From: Bombus terrestris
Taxonomy: Eukaryota > Arthropoda > Insecta > Hymenoptera > Apidae
DNA: 64,000 nucleotides
Direction of reading: 5' to 3'
NCBI RefSeq assembly: GCF_910591885.1
Contig: NW_025963648.1
Location: forward strand, 1 to 64,000
Made by a program: the position numbers and the translations under genes. Below the pieces are notes generated by a model, which saw only the letters and a list, made by a program, of their open reading frames with translations, was not told the origin of the DNA and made no database searches. Shown here one piece after another: positions 13,701-26,450 of this stretch. Numbering within the stretch: the stretch's first letter is position 1; each line of letters opens with the position of its first letter.

Positions 13701-16700
13701 GGACACCGTGGGACACCGTGGGACAACGTGGGACAACGTGGGACAACGTGGGACAACGTGGGACAACGTGGGACAACGTGGGACAACGTGGGACAACGTG
13801 GGACAACGTGGGACAACGTGGGACATCGTGGGACAACGTGGGACAACGTGGGACAACGTGGGACAACGTGGGACAACGTGGGACACCGTTGGACACCGTT
13901 GGACACCGTTGGACACCGTTGGACATCGTTGGACACCGTGGGACAACGTGGGACAACGTGGGACAACGTGGGAAACCATGGAACAACGTGGGACAACGTG
14001 GGACACCGTTGGACATCGTTGGACATCGTTGGACACCGTGGGACAACGTGGGACAACGTGGGAAAACGTGGGACAACGTGGGACACCGTTGGACATCGCT
14101 GGACACCGTTGGACATCGTTGGACACCGTGGGACAACGTGGGACAACGTGGGACAACGTGGGACAACGTGGGACAACGTGGGACAACGTGGGACAACGTG
14201 GGACAACGTGGGACAACGTGGGACAACGTGGGACAACGTGGGACAACGTGGGACAACGTGGGACATCGTGGGACAACGTGGGACAACGTGGGACAACGTG
14301 GGACAACGTGGGACACCGTTGGACATCGTTGGACACCGTGGGACAACGTGGGACAACGTGGGACAACGTGGGACACCGTTGGACACCGTTGGACACCGTT
14401 GGACACCGTTGGACATCGTTGGACACCGTGGGACAACGTGGGACAACGTGGGACAACGTGGGAATCCATGGAACAACGTGGGACAACGTGGGACACCGTT
14501 GGACATCGTTGGACAACGTGGGACAACGTGGGACAACGTGGGACAACGTGGGACAACGTGGGACAACGTGGGACAACGTGGGACAACGTGGGACAACGTG
14601 GGACACCGTTGGACAACGTGGGACAACGTGGGACAACGTGGGACACCGTTGGACATCGTTGGACATCGTTGGACATCGTTGGACATCGTGGGACACCGTT
14701 GGACATCGTTGGACATCGTTGGACACCGTTGGACACCGTTGGACAACGTGGGACATCGTGGGACAACGTGGGACAACGTGGGACAACGTGGGACAACGTG
14801 GGACACCGTTGGACACCGTCGGACACCGTTGGACACCGTTGGACACCGTTGGACATCGTTGGACATCGTTGGACACCGTGGGACAACGTGGGACACCGTT
14901 GGACACCGTGGGACAACGTGGGACAACGTGGGACATCGTGGGACAACGTGGGACAACGTGGGACAACGTGGGACAACGTGGGACACCGTTGGACAACGTG
15001 GGACACCGTTGGACATCGTTGGACACCGTGGGACAACGTGGGACAACGTGGGACCACGTGGGACAACGTGGGACAACGTGGGACAACGTGGGACAACGTG
15101 GGACAACGTGGGACAACGTGGGACAACGTGGGACATCGTGGGACAACGTGGGACAACGTGGGACAACGTGGGACAACGTGGGACAACGTGGGACAACGTG
15201 GGACATCGTGGGACAACGTGGGACAACGTGGGACAACGTGGGACAACGTGGGACAACGTGGGACACCGTTGGACATCGTTGGACACCGTTGGACACCGTT
15301 GGACATCGTTGGACACCGTGGGACAACGTGGGACAACGTGGGACAACGTGGGAAACCATGGAACAACGTGGGACAACGTGGGACACCGTTGGACATCGTT
15401 GGACATCGTTGGACACCGTGGGACAACGTGGGACAACGTGGGAAAACGTGGGACAACGTGGGACACCGTTGGACATCGCTGGACACCGTTGGACATCGTT
15501 GGACACCGTGGGACAACGTGGGACAACGTGGGACAACGTGGGACAACGTGGGACAACGTGGGACAACGTGGGACAACGTGGGACAACGTGGGACAACGTG
15601 GGACAACGTGGGACAACGTGGGACAACGTGGGACAACGTGGGACATCGTGGGACAACGTGGGACAACGTGGGACAACGTGGGACAACGTGGGACACCGTT
15701 GGACATCGTTGGACACCGTGGGACAACGTGGGACAACGTGGGACAACGTGGGACACCGTTGGACACCGTTGGACACCGTTGGACACCGTTGGACATCGTT
15801 GGACACCGTGGGACAACGTGGGACAACGTGGGACAACGTGGGAAACCATGGAACAACGTGGGACAACGTGGGACACCGTTGGACATCGTTGGACAACGTG
15901 GGACAACGTGGGACAACGTGGGACAACGTGGGACAACGTGGGACAACGTGGGACAACGTGGGACAACGTGGGACAACGTGGGACACCGTTGGACACCGTG
16001 GGACACCGTTGGACACCGTGGGACAACGTGGGACAACGTGGGACAACGTCGGACAACGTGGGACAACGTGGGACATCGTGGGACAACGTGGGACAACGTG
16101 GGACAACGTGGGACAACGTGGGACAACGTGGGACACCGTTGGACACCGTGGGACACCGTTGGACACCGTTGGACATCGTTGGACACCGTGGGACAACGTG
16201 GGACAACGTGGGACAACGTGGGACAACGTGGGACAACGTGGGACAACGTGGGACAACGTGGGACATCGTGGGACAACGTGGGACAACGTGGGACAACGTG
16301 GGACATCGTGGGACAACGTGGGACAACGTGGGACAACGTGGGACATCGTGGGACAACGTGGGACAACGTGGGACAACGTGGGACAACGTGGGACACCGTT
16401 GGACGCCGTTGGACACCGTTGGACACCGTTGGACATCGTTGGACACCGTGGGACAACGTGGGACAACGTGGGACAACGTGGGAAACCATGGAACAACGTG
16501 GGACAACGTGGGACACCGTTGGACATCGTTGGACAACGTGGGACAACGTGGGACAACGTGGGACAACGTGGGACAACGTGGGACAACGTGGGACAACGTG
16601 GGACAACGTGGGACAACGTGGGACACCGTTGGACACCGTGGGACACCTTTGGACACCGTTGGACATCGTTGGACACCGTGGGACAACGTGGGACAACGTG

Positions 16701-17380
16701 GGACAACGTGGGACAACGTGGGAAACCATGGAACAACGTGGGACAACGTGGGACACCGTTGGACATCGTTGGACAACGTGGGACAACGTGGGACATCGTT
16801 GGACACCGTGGGACAACGTGGGACAACGTGGGACAACGTGGGACAACGTGGGACAACGTGGGACAACGTGGGACAACGTGGGACAACGTGGGACAACGTG
16901 GGACAACGTGGGACATCGTGGGACAACGTGGGACAACGTGGGACAACGTGGGACACCGTTGGACACCGTGGGACACCTTTGGACACCGTTGGACATCGTT
17001 GGACACCGTGGGACAACGTGGGACAACGTGGGACAACGTGGGACAACGTGGGACAACGTGGGACAACGTGGGACAACGTGGGACAACGTGGGACAACGTG
17101 GGACATCGTGGGACAACGTGGGACAACGTGGGACAACGTGGGACAACGTGGGACAACGTGGGACAACGTGGGACAACGTGGGACATCGTGGGACAACGTG
17201 GGACAACGTGGGACAACGTGGGACAACGTGGGACAACGTGGGACAACGTGGGACAACGTGGGACATCGTGGGACAACGTGGGACAACGTGGGACAACGTG
17301 GGACAACGTGGGACAACGTGGGACATCGTGGGACAACGTGGGACAACGTGGGACAACGTGGGACAACGTGGGACAACGTG
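13701..17380. repeat. Array segment with 1,380-bp spaced copies and a long G-triplet tract
   Basis: Segments 13921-14600 and 15301-15980 correspond at 1,380-bp spacing: M units 13973 and 15353, aaaacgtggg 14063 and 15443, acatcgctgg 14093 and 15473, then M 14463 and 15843. The M unit at 14463 carries one extra substitution (aatccatgga) but keeps CCATGG. Two units acacctttgg near 16643 and 16973, and acgccgttgg near 16403, are markers that recur farther right. From about 17003 onward every unit ends in ggg. Confidence 0.85.
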
Positions 17381-17512
17381 GGACATCGTGGGACAACGTG
17401 GGACAACGTGGGACAACGTGGGACAACGTGGGACATCGTGGGACAACGTGGGACAACGTGGGACAACGTGGGACATCGTGGGACAACGTGGGACAACGTG
17501 GGACAACGTGGG
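17003..17512 (+). repeat. Uninterrupted G-triplet tract, about 51 units
   Basis: All units here are A/G, T/G or C/G, so a GGG recurs every 10 bp with a 7-nt spacer and no interruption by a gttgg unit. GGG-N7 repeated four or more times just satisfies the usual G-quadruplex pattern (loops of 1 to 7). This is the longest such tract I noticed. Elsewhere gttgg-ending units interrupt it. Confidence 0.8.
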
Positions 17513-20500
17513 ACACCGTTGGACACCGTTGGACACCGTTGGACACCGTTGGACATCGTTGGACACCGTGGGACAACGTGGGACAACGTGGGACAACGTG
17601 GGAAACCATGGAACAACGTGGGACAACGTGGGACACCGTTGGACATCGTTGGACAACGTGGGACAACGTGGGACAACGTGGGACAACGTGGGACAACGTG
17701 GGACAACGTGGGACAACGTGGGACAACGTGGGACACCGTTGGACACCGTGGGACACCGTTGGACACCTATGGACATCGTTGGACACCGTGGGACAACGTG
17801 GGACAACGTGGGACAACGTGGGACAACGTGGGACAACGTGGGACAACGTGGGACAACGTGGGACAACGTGGGACAACGTGGGACAACGTGGGACAACGTG
17901 GGACAAGGTGGGACATCGTGGGACAACGTGGGACAACGTGGGACAACGTGGGACACCGTTGGACACCGTGGGACACCTTTGGACACCGTTGGACATCGTT
18001 GGACACCGTGGGACAACGTGGGACAACGTGGGACAACGTGGGACAACGTGGGACAACGTGGGACAACGTGGGACAACGTGGGACAACGTGGGACAACGTG
18101 GGACAACGTGGGACAACGTGGGACAACGTGGGACAACGTGGGACACCGTTGGACAACGTGGGACACCGTTGGACATCGTTGGACACCGTGGGACAACGTG
18201 GGACAACGTGGGACAACGTGGGACAACGTGGGACAACGTGGGACACCGTTGGACATCGTTGGACATCGTTGGACATCGTGGGACACCGTTGGACATCGTT
18301 GGACATCGTTGGACACCGTTGGACACCGTTGGACAACGTGGGACACCGTGGGACAACGTGGGACAACGTGGGACAACGTGGGACAACGTGGGACAACGTG
18401 GGACAACGTGGGACACCGTTGGACACCGTGGGACACCGTTGGACACCGTTGGACACCGTTGGACATCGTTGGACATCGCTGGACATCGTGGGACACCGTT
18501 GGACATCGTTGGACATCGTTGGACACCGTTGGACATCGTTGGACACCGTTGGACATCGTTGGACATCGTTGGACATCGTGGGACACCGTTGGACATCGTT
18601 GGACATCGTTGGACACCGTTGGACATCGTTGGACATCGTTGGACATCGTTGGACACCGTTGGACACCGTTGGACACCGTTGGACATCGTTGGACACCGTT
18701 GGACAACGTGGGACATCGTGGGACAACGTGGGACAACGTGGGACAACGTGGGACAACGTGGGACACCGTTGGACACCGTGGGACACCGTTGGACACCGTT
18801 GGACACCGTTGGACATCGTTGGACATCGTTGGACATCGTGGGACACCGTTGGACATCGTTGGACATCGTTGGACACCGTTGGACATCGTTGGACACCGTT
18901 GGACATCGTTGGACATCGTTGGACATCGTGGGACACCGTTGGACATCGTTGGACATCGTTGGACACCGTTGGACATCGTTGGACATCGTTGGACATCGTT
19001 GGACATCGTTGGACACCGTTGGACACCGTTGGACACCGTTGGACATCGTTGGACACCGTGGGACAACGTGGGACAACGTGGGACAACGTGGGACAACGTG
19101 GGACAACGTGGGACAACGTGGGACATCGTGGGACAACGTGGGACAACGTGGGACAACGTGGGACAACGTGGGACAACGTGGGACATCGTGGGACAACGTG
19201 GGACAACGTGGGACAACGTGGGACAACGTGGGACACCGTTGGACAACGTGGGACACCGTTGGACATCGTTGGACACCGTGGGACAACGTGGGACATCGTG
19301 GGACAACGTGGGACAACGTGGGACAACGTGGGACAACGTGGGACACCGTTGGACACCGTGGGACACCGTTGGACACCGTTGGACACCGTTGGACATCGTT
19401 GGACATCGTTGGACATCGTGGGACACCGTTGGACATCGTTGGACATCGTTGGACACCGTTGGACATCGTTGGACACCGTTGGACATCGTTGGACATCGTT
19501 GGACATCGTGGGACACCGTTGGACATCGTTGGACATCGTTGGACACCGTTGGACATCGTTGGACATCGTTGGACATCGTTGGACACCGTTGGACACCGTT
19601 GGACACCGTTGGACATCGTTGGACACCGTGGGACAACGTGGGACAACGTGGGACAACGTGGGACAACGTGGGACAACGTGGGACATCGTGGGACAACGTG
19701 GGACAACGTGGGACAACGTGGGACAACGTGGGACAACGTGGGACACCGTTGGACACCGTGGGACACCGTTGGACACCGTTGGACATCGTTGGACACCGTG
19801 GGACAACGTGGGACAACGTGGGACAACGTGGGACAACGTGGGACATCGTGGGACAACGTGGGACAACGTGGGACAACGTGGGACAACGTGGGACATCGTG
19901 GGACAACGTGGGACAACGTGGGACAACGTGGGACATCGTGGGACAACGTGGGACAACGTGGGACAACGTGGGACAACGTGGGACAACGTGGGACACCGTT
20001 GGACACCGTTGGACACCGTTGGACACCGTTGGACACCGTTGGACATCGTTGGACACCGTGGGACAACGTGGGACAACGTGGGACAACGTGGGAAACCATG
20101 GAACAACGTGGGACAACGTGGGACACCGTTGGACATCGTTGGACATCGTTGGACACCGTGGGACAACGTGGGACATCGTGGGACAACGTGGGACAACGTG
20201 GGACAACGTGGGACATCGTGGGACAACGTGGGACAACGTGGGACAACGTGGGACATCGTGGGACAACGTGGGACAACGTGGGACAACGTGGGACAACGTG
20301 GGACACCGTTGGACACCGTTGGACATCGTTGGACAACGTGGGACAACGTGGGACAACGTGGGACAACGTGGGACAACGTGGGACAACGTGGGACAACGTG
20401 GGACAACGTGGGACAACGTGGGACACCGTTGGACACCGTGGGACACCGTTGGACACCGTTGGACATCGTTGGACACCGTGGGACAACGTGGGACAACGTG

Positions 20501-23500
20501 GGACAACGTGGGACAACGTGGGACAACGTGGGACACCGTTGGACATCGTTGGACACCGTTGGACATCGTTGGACATCGTTGGACATCGTGGGACACCGTT
20601 GGACATCGTTGGACATCGTTGGACACCGTTGGACATCGTTGGACATCGTTGGACATCGTTGGACACCGTTGGACACCGTTGGACACCGTTGGACATCGTT
20701 GGACACCGTGGGACAACGTGGGACAACGTGGGACAACGTGGGACAACGTGGGACAACGTGGGACATCGTGGGACAACGTGGGACAACGTGGGACAACGTG
20801 GGACAACGTGGGACAACGTGGGACACCGTTGGACACCGTGGGACACCGTTGGACACCGTTGGACATCGTTGGACACCGTGGGACAACGTGGGACAACGTG
20901 GGACAACGTGGGACAACGTGGGACATCGTGGGACAACGTGGGACAACGTGGGACACCGTTGGACATCGTTGGACATCGTTGGACACCGTGGGACAACGTG
21001 GGACATCGTGGGACAACGTGGGACAACGTGGGACAACGTGGGACATCGTGGGACAACGTGGGACAACGTGGGACATCGTGGGACAACGTGGGACAACGTG
21101 GGACAACGTGGGACAACGTGGGACATCGTGGGACAACGTGGGACAACGTGGGACAACGTGGGACATCGTGGGACAACGTGGGACAACGTGGGACAACGTG
21201 GGACAACGTGGGACACCGTGGGACACCGTGGGACACCGTTGGACACCGTTGGACATCGTTGGACACCGTGGGACAACGTGGGACAACGTGGGACAACGTG
21301 GGACAACGTGGGACATCGTGGGACAACGTGGGACAACGTGGGACAACGTGGGACAACGTGGGACATCGTGGGACAACGTGGGACAACGTGGGACAACGTG
21401 GGACATCGTGGGACAACGTGGGACAACGTGGGACAACGTGGGACAACGTGGGACACCGTTGGACACCGTTGGACACCGTTGGACACCGTTGGACATCGTT
21501 GGACACCGTGGGACAACGTGGGACAACGTGGGACAACGTGGGAAACCATGGAACAACGTGGGACAACGTGGGACAACGTGGGACAACGTGGGACAACGTG
21601 GGACAACGTGGTACAACGTGGGACAACGTGGGACACCGTTGGACATCGTTGGACAACGTGGGACAACGTGGGACAACGTGGGACAACGTGGGACAACGTG
21701 GGACAACGTGGGACAACGTGGGACAACGTGGGACACCGTTGGACACCGTTGGACATCGTTGGACACCGTGGGACAACGTGGGACAACGTGGGACAACGTG
21801 GGACAACGTGGGACAACGTGGGACAACGTGGGACAACGTCGGACAACGTGGGACAACGTGGGACAACGTGGGACAACGTGGGACATCGTGGGACAACGTG
21901 GGACAACGTGGGACAACGTGGGACAACGTGGGACATCGTGGGACAACGTGGGACAACGTGGGACAACGTGGGACACCGTTGGACACCGTTGGACGCCGTT
22001 GGACACCGTTGGACATCGTTGGACACCGTGGGACAACGTGGGACAACGTGGGACAACGTGGGAAACCATGGAACAACGCGGGACAACGTGGGACACCGTT
22101 GGACATCGTTGGACATCGTTGGACACCGTGGGACAACGTGGGACAACGTGGGAAAACGTGGGACAACGTGGGACACCGTTGGACAACGCTGGACACCGTT
22201 GGACATCGTTGGACACCGTGGGACAACGTGGGACAACGTGGGACAACGTGGGACAACGTGGGACAACGTGGGACAACGTGGGACAACGTGGGACAACGTG
22301 GGACAACGTGGGACATCGTGGGACAACGTGGGACAACGTGGGACAACGTGGGACAACGTGGGACATCGTTGGACACCGTTGGACACCGTGGGACAACGTG
22401 GGACAACGTGGGACAACGTGGGACAACGTGGGACAACGTGGGACAACGTGGGACAACGTGGGACAACGTGGGACATCGTGGGACAACGTGGGACAACGTG
22501 GGACAACGTGGGACATCGTGGGACAACGTGGGACAACGTGGGACAACGTGGGACAACGTGGGACAACGTGGGACAACGTGGGAAACCATGGAACAACGTG
22601 GGACAACGTGGGACACCGTTGGACATCGTTGGACAACGTGGGACAACGTGGGACAACGTGGGACAACGTGGGACAACGTGGGACAACGTGGGACAACGTG
22701 GGACACCGTTGGACACCGTGGGACACCGTTGGACACCGTTGGACATCGTTGGACACCGTGGGACAACGTGGGACAACGTGGGACAACGTGGGAGAACGTG
22801 GGACAACGTGGGACAACGTGGGACAACGTGGGACAACGTGGGACAACGTGGGACAACGTGGGACATCGTGGGACAACGTGGGACAACGTGGGACAACGTG
22901 GGACAACGTGGGACACCGTTGGACAACGTGGGACACCGTTGGACATCGTTGGACACCGTGGGACAACGTGGGACAACGTGGGACCACGTGGGACAACGTG
23001 GGACAACGTGGGACAACGTGGGACAACGTGGGACAACGTGGGACAACGTGGGACAACGTGGGACATCGTGGGACAACGTGGGACAACGTGGGACAACGTG
23101 GGACAACGTGGGACAACGTGGGACACCGTTGGACATCGTTGGACACCGTGGGACACCGTGGGACAACGTGGGACAACGTGGGACAACGTGGGACAACGTG
23201 GGACAACGTGGGAAACCATGGAACAACGTGGGACAACGTGGGACACCGTTGGACATCGTTGGACAACGTGGGACAACGTGGGACAACGTGGGACAACGTG
23301 GGACAACGTGGGACAACGTGGGACAACGTGGGACACCGTTGGACACCGTGGGACACCGTTGGACACCGTTGGACATCGTTGGACATCGTTGGACACCGTG
23401 GGACAACGTGGGACAACGTGGGACAACGTGGGACAACGTGGGACACCGTTGGACATCGTTGGACATCGTTGGACATCGTGGTACACCGTTGGACATCGTT

Positions 23501-25481
23501 GGACATCGTTGGACACCGTTGGACACCGTTGGACAACGTGGGACATCGTGGGACAACGTGGGACAACGTGGGACAACGTGGGACAACGTGGGACACCGTT
23601 GGACACCGTGGGACACCGTTGGACACCGTTGGACACCGTTGGACATCGTTGGACATCGTTGGACATCGTGGGACACCGTTGGACATCGTTGGACATCGTT
23701 GGACACCGTTGGACATCGTTGGACACCGTGGGACAACGTGGGACAACGTGGGACAACGTGGGAAACCATGGAACAACGTGGGACAACGTGGGACACCGTT
23801 GGACATCGTCGGACAACGTGGGACAACGTGGGACAACGTGGGACAACGTGGGACAACGTGGGACAACGTGGGACAACGTGGGACAACGTGGGACAACGTG
23901 GGACAACGTGGGACACCGTTGGACACCGTGGGACACCGTTGGACACCGTTGGACATCGTTGGACACCGTGGGACAACGTGGGACAACGTGGGACAACGTG
24001 GGAGAACGTGGGACAACGTGGGACAACGTGGGACAACGTGGGACATCGTGGGACAACGTGGGACACCGTTGGACATCGTTGGACATCGTTGGACACCGTT
24101 GGACACCGTTGGACAACGTGGGACATCGTGGGACAACGTGGGACAACGTGGGACAACGTGGGACAACGTGGGACACCGTTGGACACCGTGGGGCACCGTT
24201 GGACACCGTTGGACACCGTTGGACATCGTTGGACATCGTTGGACATCGTGGGACACCGTTGGACATCGTTGGACATCGTTGGACACCGTTGGACATCGTT
24301 GGACACCGTGGGACAACGTGGGACAACGTGGGACAACGTGGGAAACCATGGAACAACGTGGGACAACGTGGGACACCGTTGGACATCGTCGGACAACGTG
24401 GGACAACGTGGGACAACGTGGGACAACGTGGGACAACGTGGGACAACGTGGGACAACGTGGGACACCGTTGGACACCGTGGGACACCGTTGGACACCGTT
24501 GGACATCGTTGGACACCGTGGGACAACGTGGGACAACGTGGGACAACGTGGGACAACGTGGGACAACGTGGGACAACGTGGGACAACGTGGGACAACGTG
24601 GGACAACGTGGGACAACGTGGGACATCGTGGGACAACGTGGGACAACGTGGGACAACGTGGGACAACGTGGGACACCGTTGGACAACGTGGGACACCGTT
24701 GGACATTGTTGGACACCGTGGGACAACGTGGGACAACGTGGGACAACGTGGGACATCGTGGGACAACGTGGGACAACGTGGGACAACGTGGGACAACGTG
24801 GGACAACGTGGGACACCGTTGGACACCGTTGGACACCGTTGGACACCGTTGGACATCGTTGGACACCGTGGGACAACGTGGGACAACGTGGGACAACGTG
24901 GGAAACCATGGAACAACGTGGGACAACGTGGGACACCGTTGGACATCGTTGGACATCGTTGGACACCGTGGGACAACGTGGGACAACGTGGGAAAACGTG
25001 GGACAACGTGGGACACCGTTGGACATCGCTGGACACCGTTGGACATCGTTGGACACCGTGGGACAACGTGGGACAACGTGGGACAACGTGGGACAACGTG
25101 GGACAACGTGGGACAACGTGGGACAACGTGGGACAACGTGGGACAACGTGGGACAACGTGGGACAACGTGGGACATCGTGGGACAACGTGGGACAACGTG
25201 GGACAACGTGGGACAACGTGGGACATCGTTGGACACCGTTGGACACCGTGGGACAACGTGGGACAACGTGGGACAACGTGGGACAACGTGGGACAACGTG
25301 GGACAACGTGGGACAACGTGGGACAACGTGGGACAACGTGGGACAACGTGGGACAACGTGGGACAACGTGGGACAACGTGGGACATCGTGGGACAACGTG
25401 GGACAACGTGGGACAACGTGGGACAACGTGGGACAACGTGGGACACCGTTGGACATCGTTGGACAACGTGGGACACCGTTG
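17381..25481. repeat. Higher-order repeat copy A (about 8.1 kb)
   Basis: Shares a long ordered set of rare variants with copy B at 26451-33720. Pairs: M 17603 with 26672 (spacing 9,069); acacctttgg 17973 with 27042 (9,069); acatcgctgg about 18473 with 27532 (9,059); acgccgttgg 21993 with 30252 (8,259); acaacgcggg c at 22079 with 30338 (8,259); substituted t at 23482 with 31721, g at 24193 with 32432, and t at 24707 with 32946 (all 8,239). Copy A has about 1.3 kb (roughly 20.16-21.47 kb) missing from B, and lacks about 0.5 kb that B has at about 28.4-28.9 kb. Confidence 0.88.
18431..19060. repeat. gttgg-rich islands (C/T and T/T units)
   Basis: Two islands, 18431-18700 and 18781-19060, consist almost only of C/T and T/T units with a T/G about every dozen units, and no A/G units. 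Similar islands lie at about 19361-19620, 20531-20700, 27491-27760, 27841-28120, 28931-29190, 39801-40060, 51411-51550 and 53041-53210. Those at 27.5-29.2 kb are the copy B counterparts of 18.4-19.6 kb. These islands lack GGG in most units, in contrast to the rest of the array. Confidence 0.85.
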
Positions 25482-25490
25482 TCATCGTTG
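25472..25490. repeat. 9-bp truncated unit, first copy
   Basis: A C/T unit followed by a T/T unit is expected, but the junction reads gttgtcatcg instead of gttggacatcg: one base is missing and one differs, so the 10-bp register shifts by one. It creates a TCA at 25482-25484, a TGA on the - strand. The same event recurs at about 33.72 kb. Confidence 0.9.
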
Positions 25491-26450
25491 GACACCGTGG
25501 GACAACGTGGGACAACGTGGGACACCGTTGGACACCGTTGGACATCGTTGGACACCGTGGGACAACGTGGGACAACGTGGGACAACGTGGGAAACCATGG
25601 AACAACGTGGGACAACGTGGGACACCGTTGGACATCGTTGGACAACGTGGGACAACGTGGGACAACGTGGGACAACGTGGGACAACGTGGGACAACGTGG
25701 GACAACGTGGGACACCGTTGGACACCGTGGGACACCGTTGGACACCGTTGGACATCGTTGGACACCGTGGGACAACGTGGGACAACGTGGGACAACGTGG
25801 GAGAACGTGGGACAACGTGGGAGAACGTGGGACAACGTGGGACAACGTGGGACAACGTGGGACAACGTGGGACAACGTGGGACAACGTGGGACATCGTGG
25901 GACAACGTGGGACAACGTGGGACAACGTGGGACAACGTGGGACATCGTGGGACAACGTGGGACAACGTGGGACAACGTGGGACACCGTTGGACACCGTTG
26001 GACACCGTTGGACACCGTTGGACATCGTTGGACACCGTGGGACAACGTGGGACAACGTGGGACAACGTGGGAAACCATGGAACAACGTGGGACAACGTGG
26101 GACACCGTTGGACATCGTTGGACATCGTTGGACACCGTGGGACAACGTGGGACAACGTGGGAAAACGTGGGACAACGTGGGACACCGTTGGACATCGCTG
26201 GACACCGTTGGACATCGTTGGACACCGTGGGACAACGTGGGACAACGTGGGACAACGTGGGACAACGTGGGACAACGTGGGACAACGTGGGACAACGTGG
26301 GACAACGTGGGACATCGTGGGACAACGTGGGACAACGTGGGACAACGTGGGACAACGTGGGACATCGTTGGACACCGTTGGACACCGTGGGACAACGTGG
26401 GACAACGTGAGACAACGTGGGACAACGTGGGACAACGTGGGACAACGTGG
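25482..26450. repeat. Array segment between the two long copies
   Basis: The first roughly 340 bp after the truncated unit match the 340 bp after the second truncated unit at 33721, including an agaacgtggg doublet at 25802 and 25822 (matching 34041 and 34061). They differ by a single G to A at 33870. M units lie near 25592 and 26072, an aaaacgtggg near 26162 and an acatcgctgg near 26202. At 26408-26410 a cgtgag variant gives a TGA on the + strand. The segment contains only 10-bp units. Confidence 0.85.
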
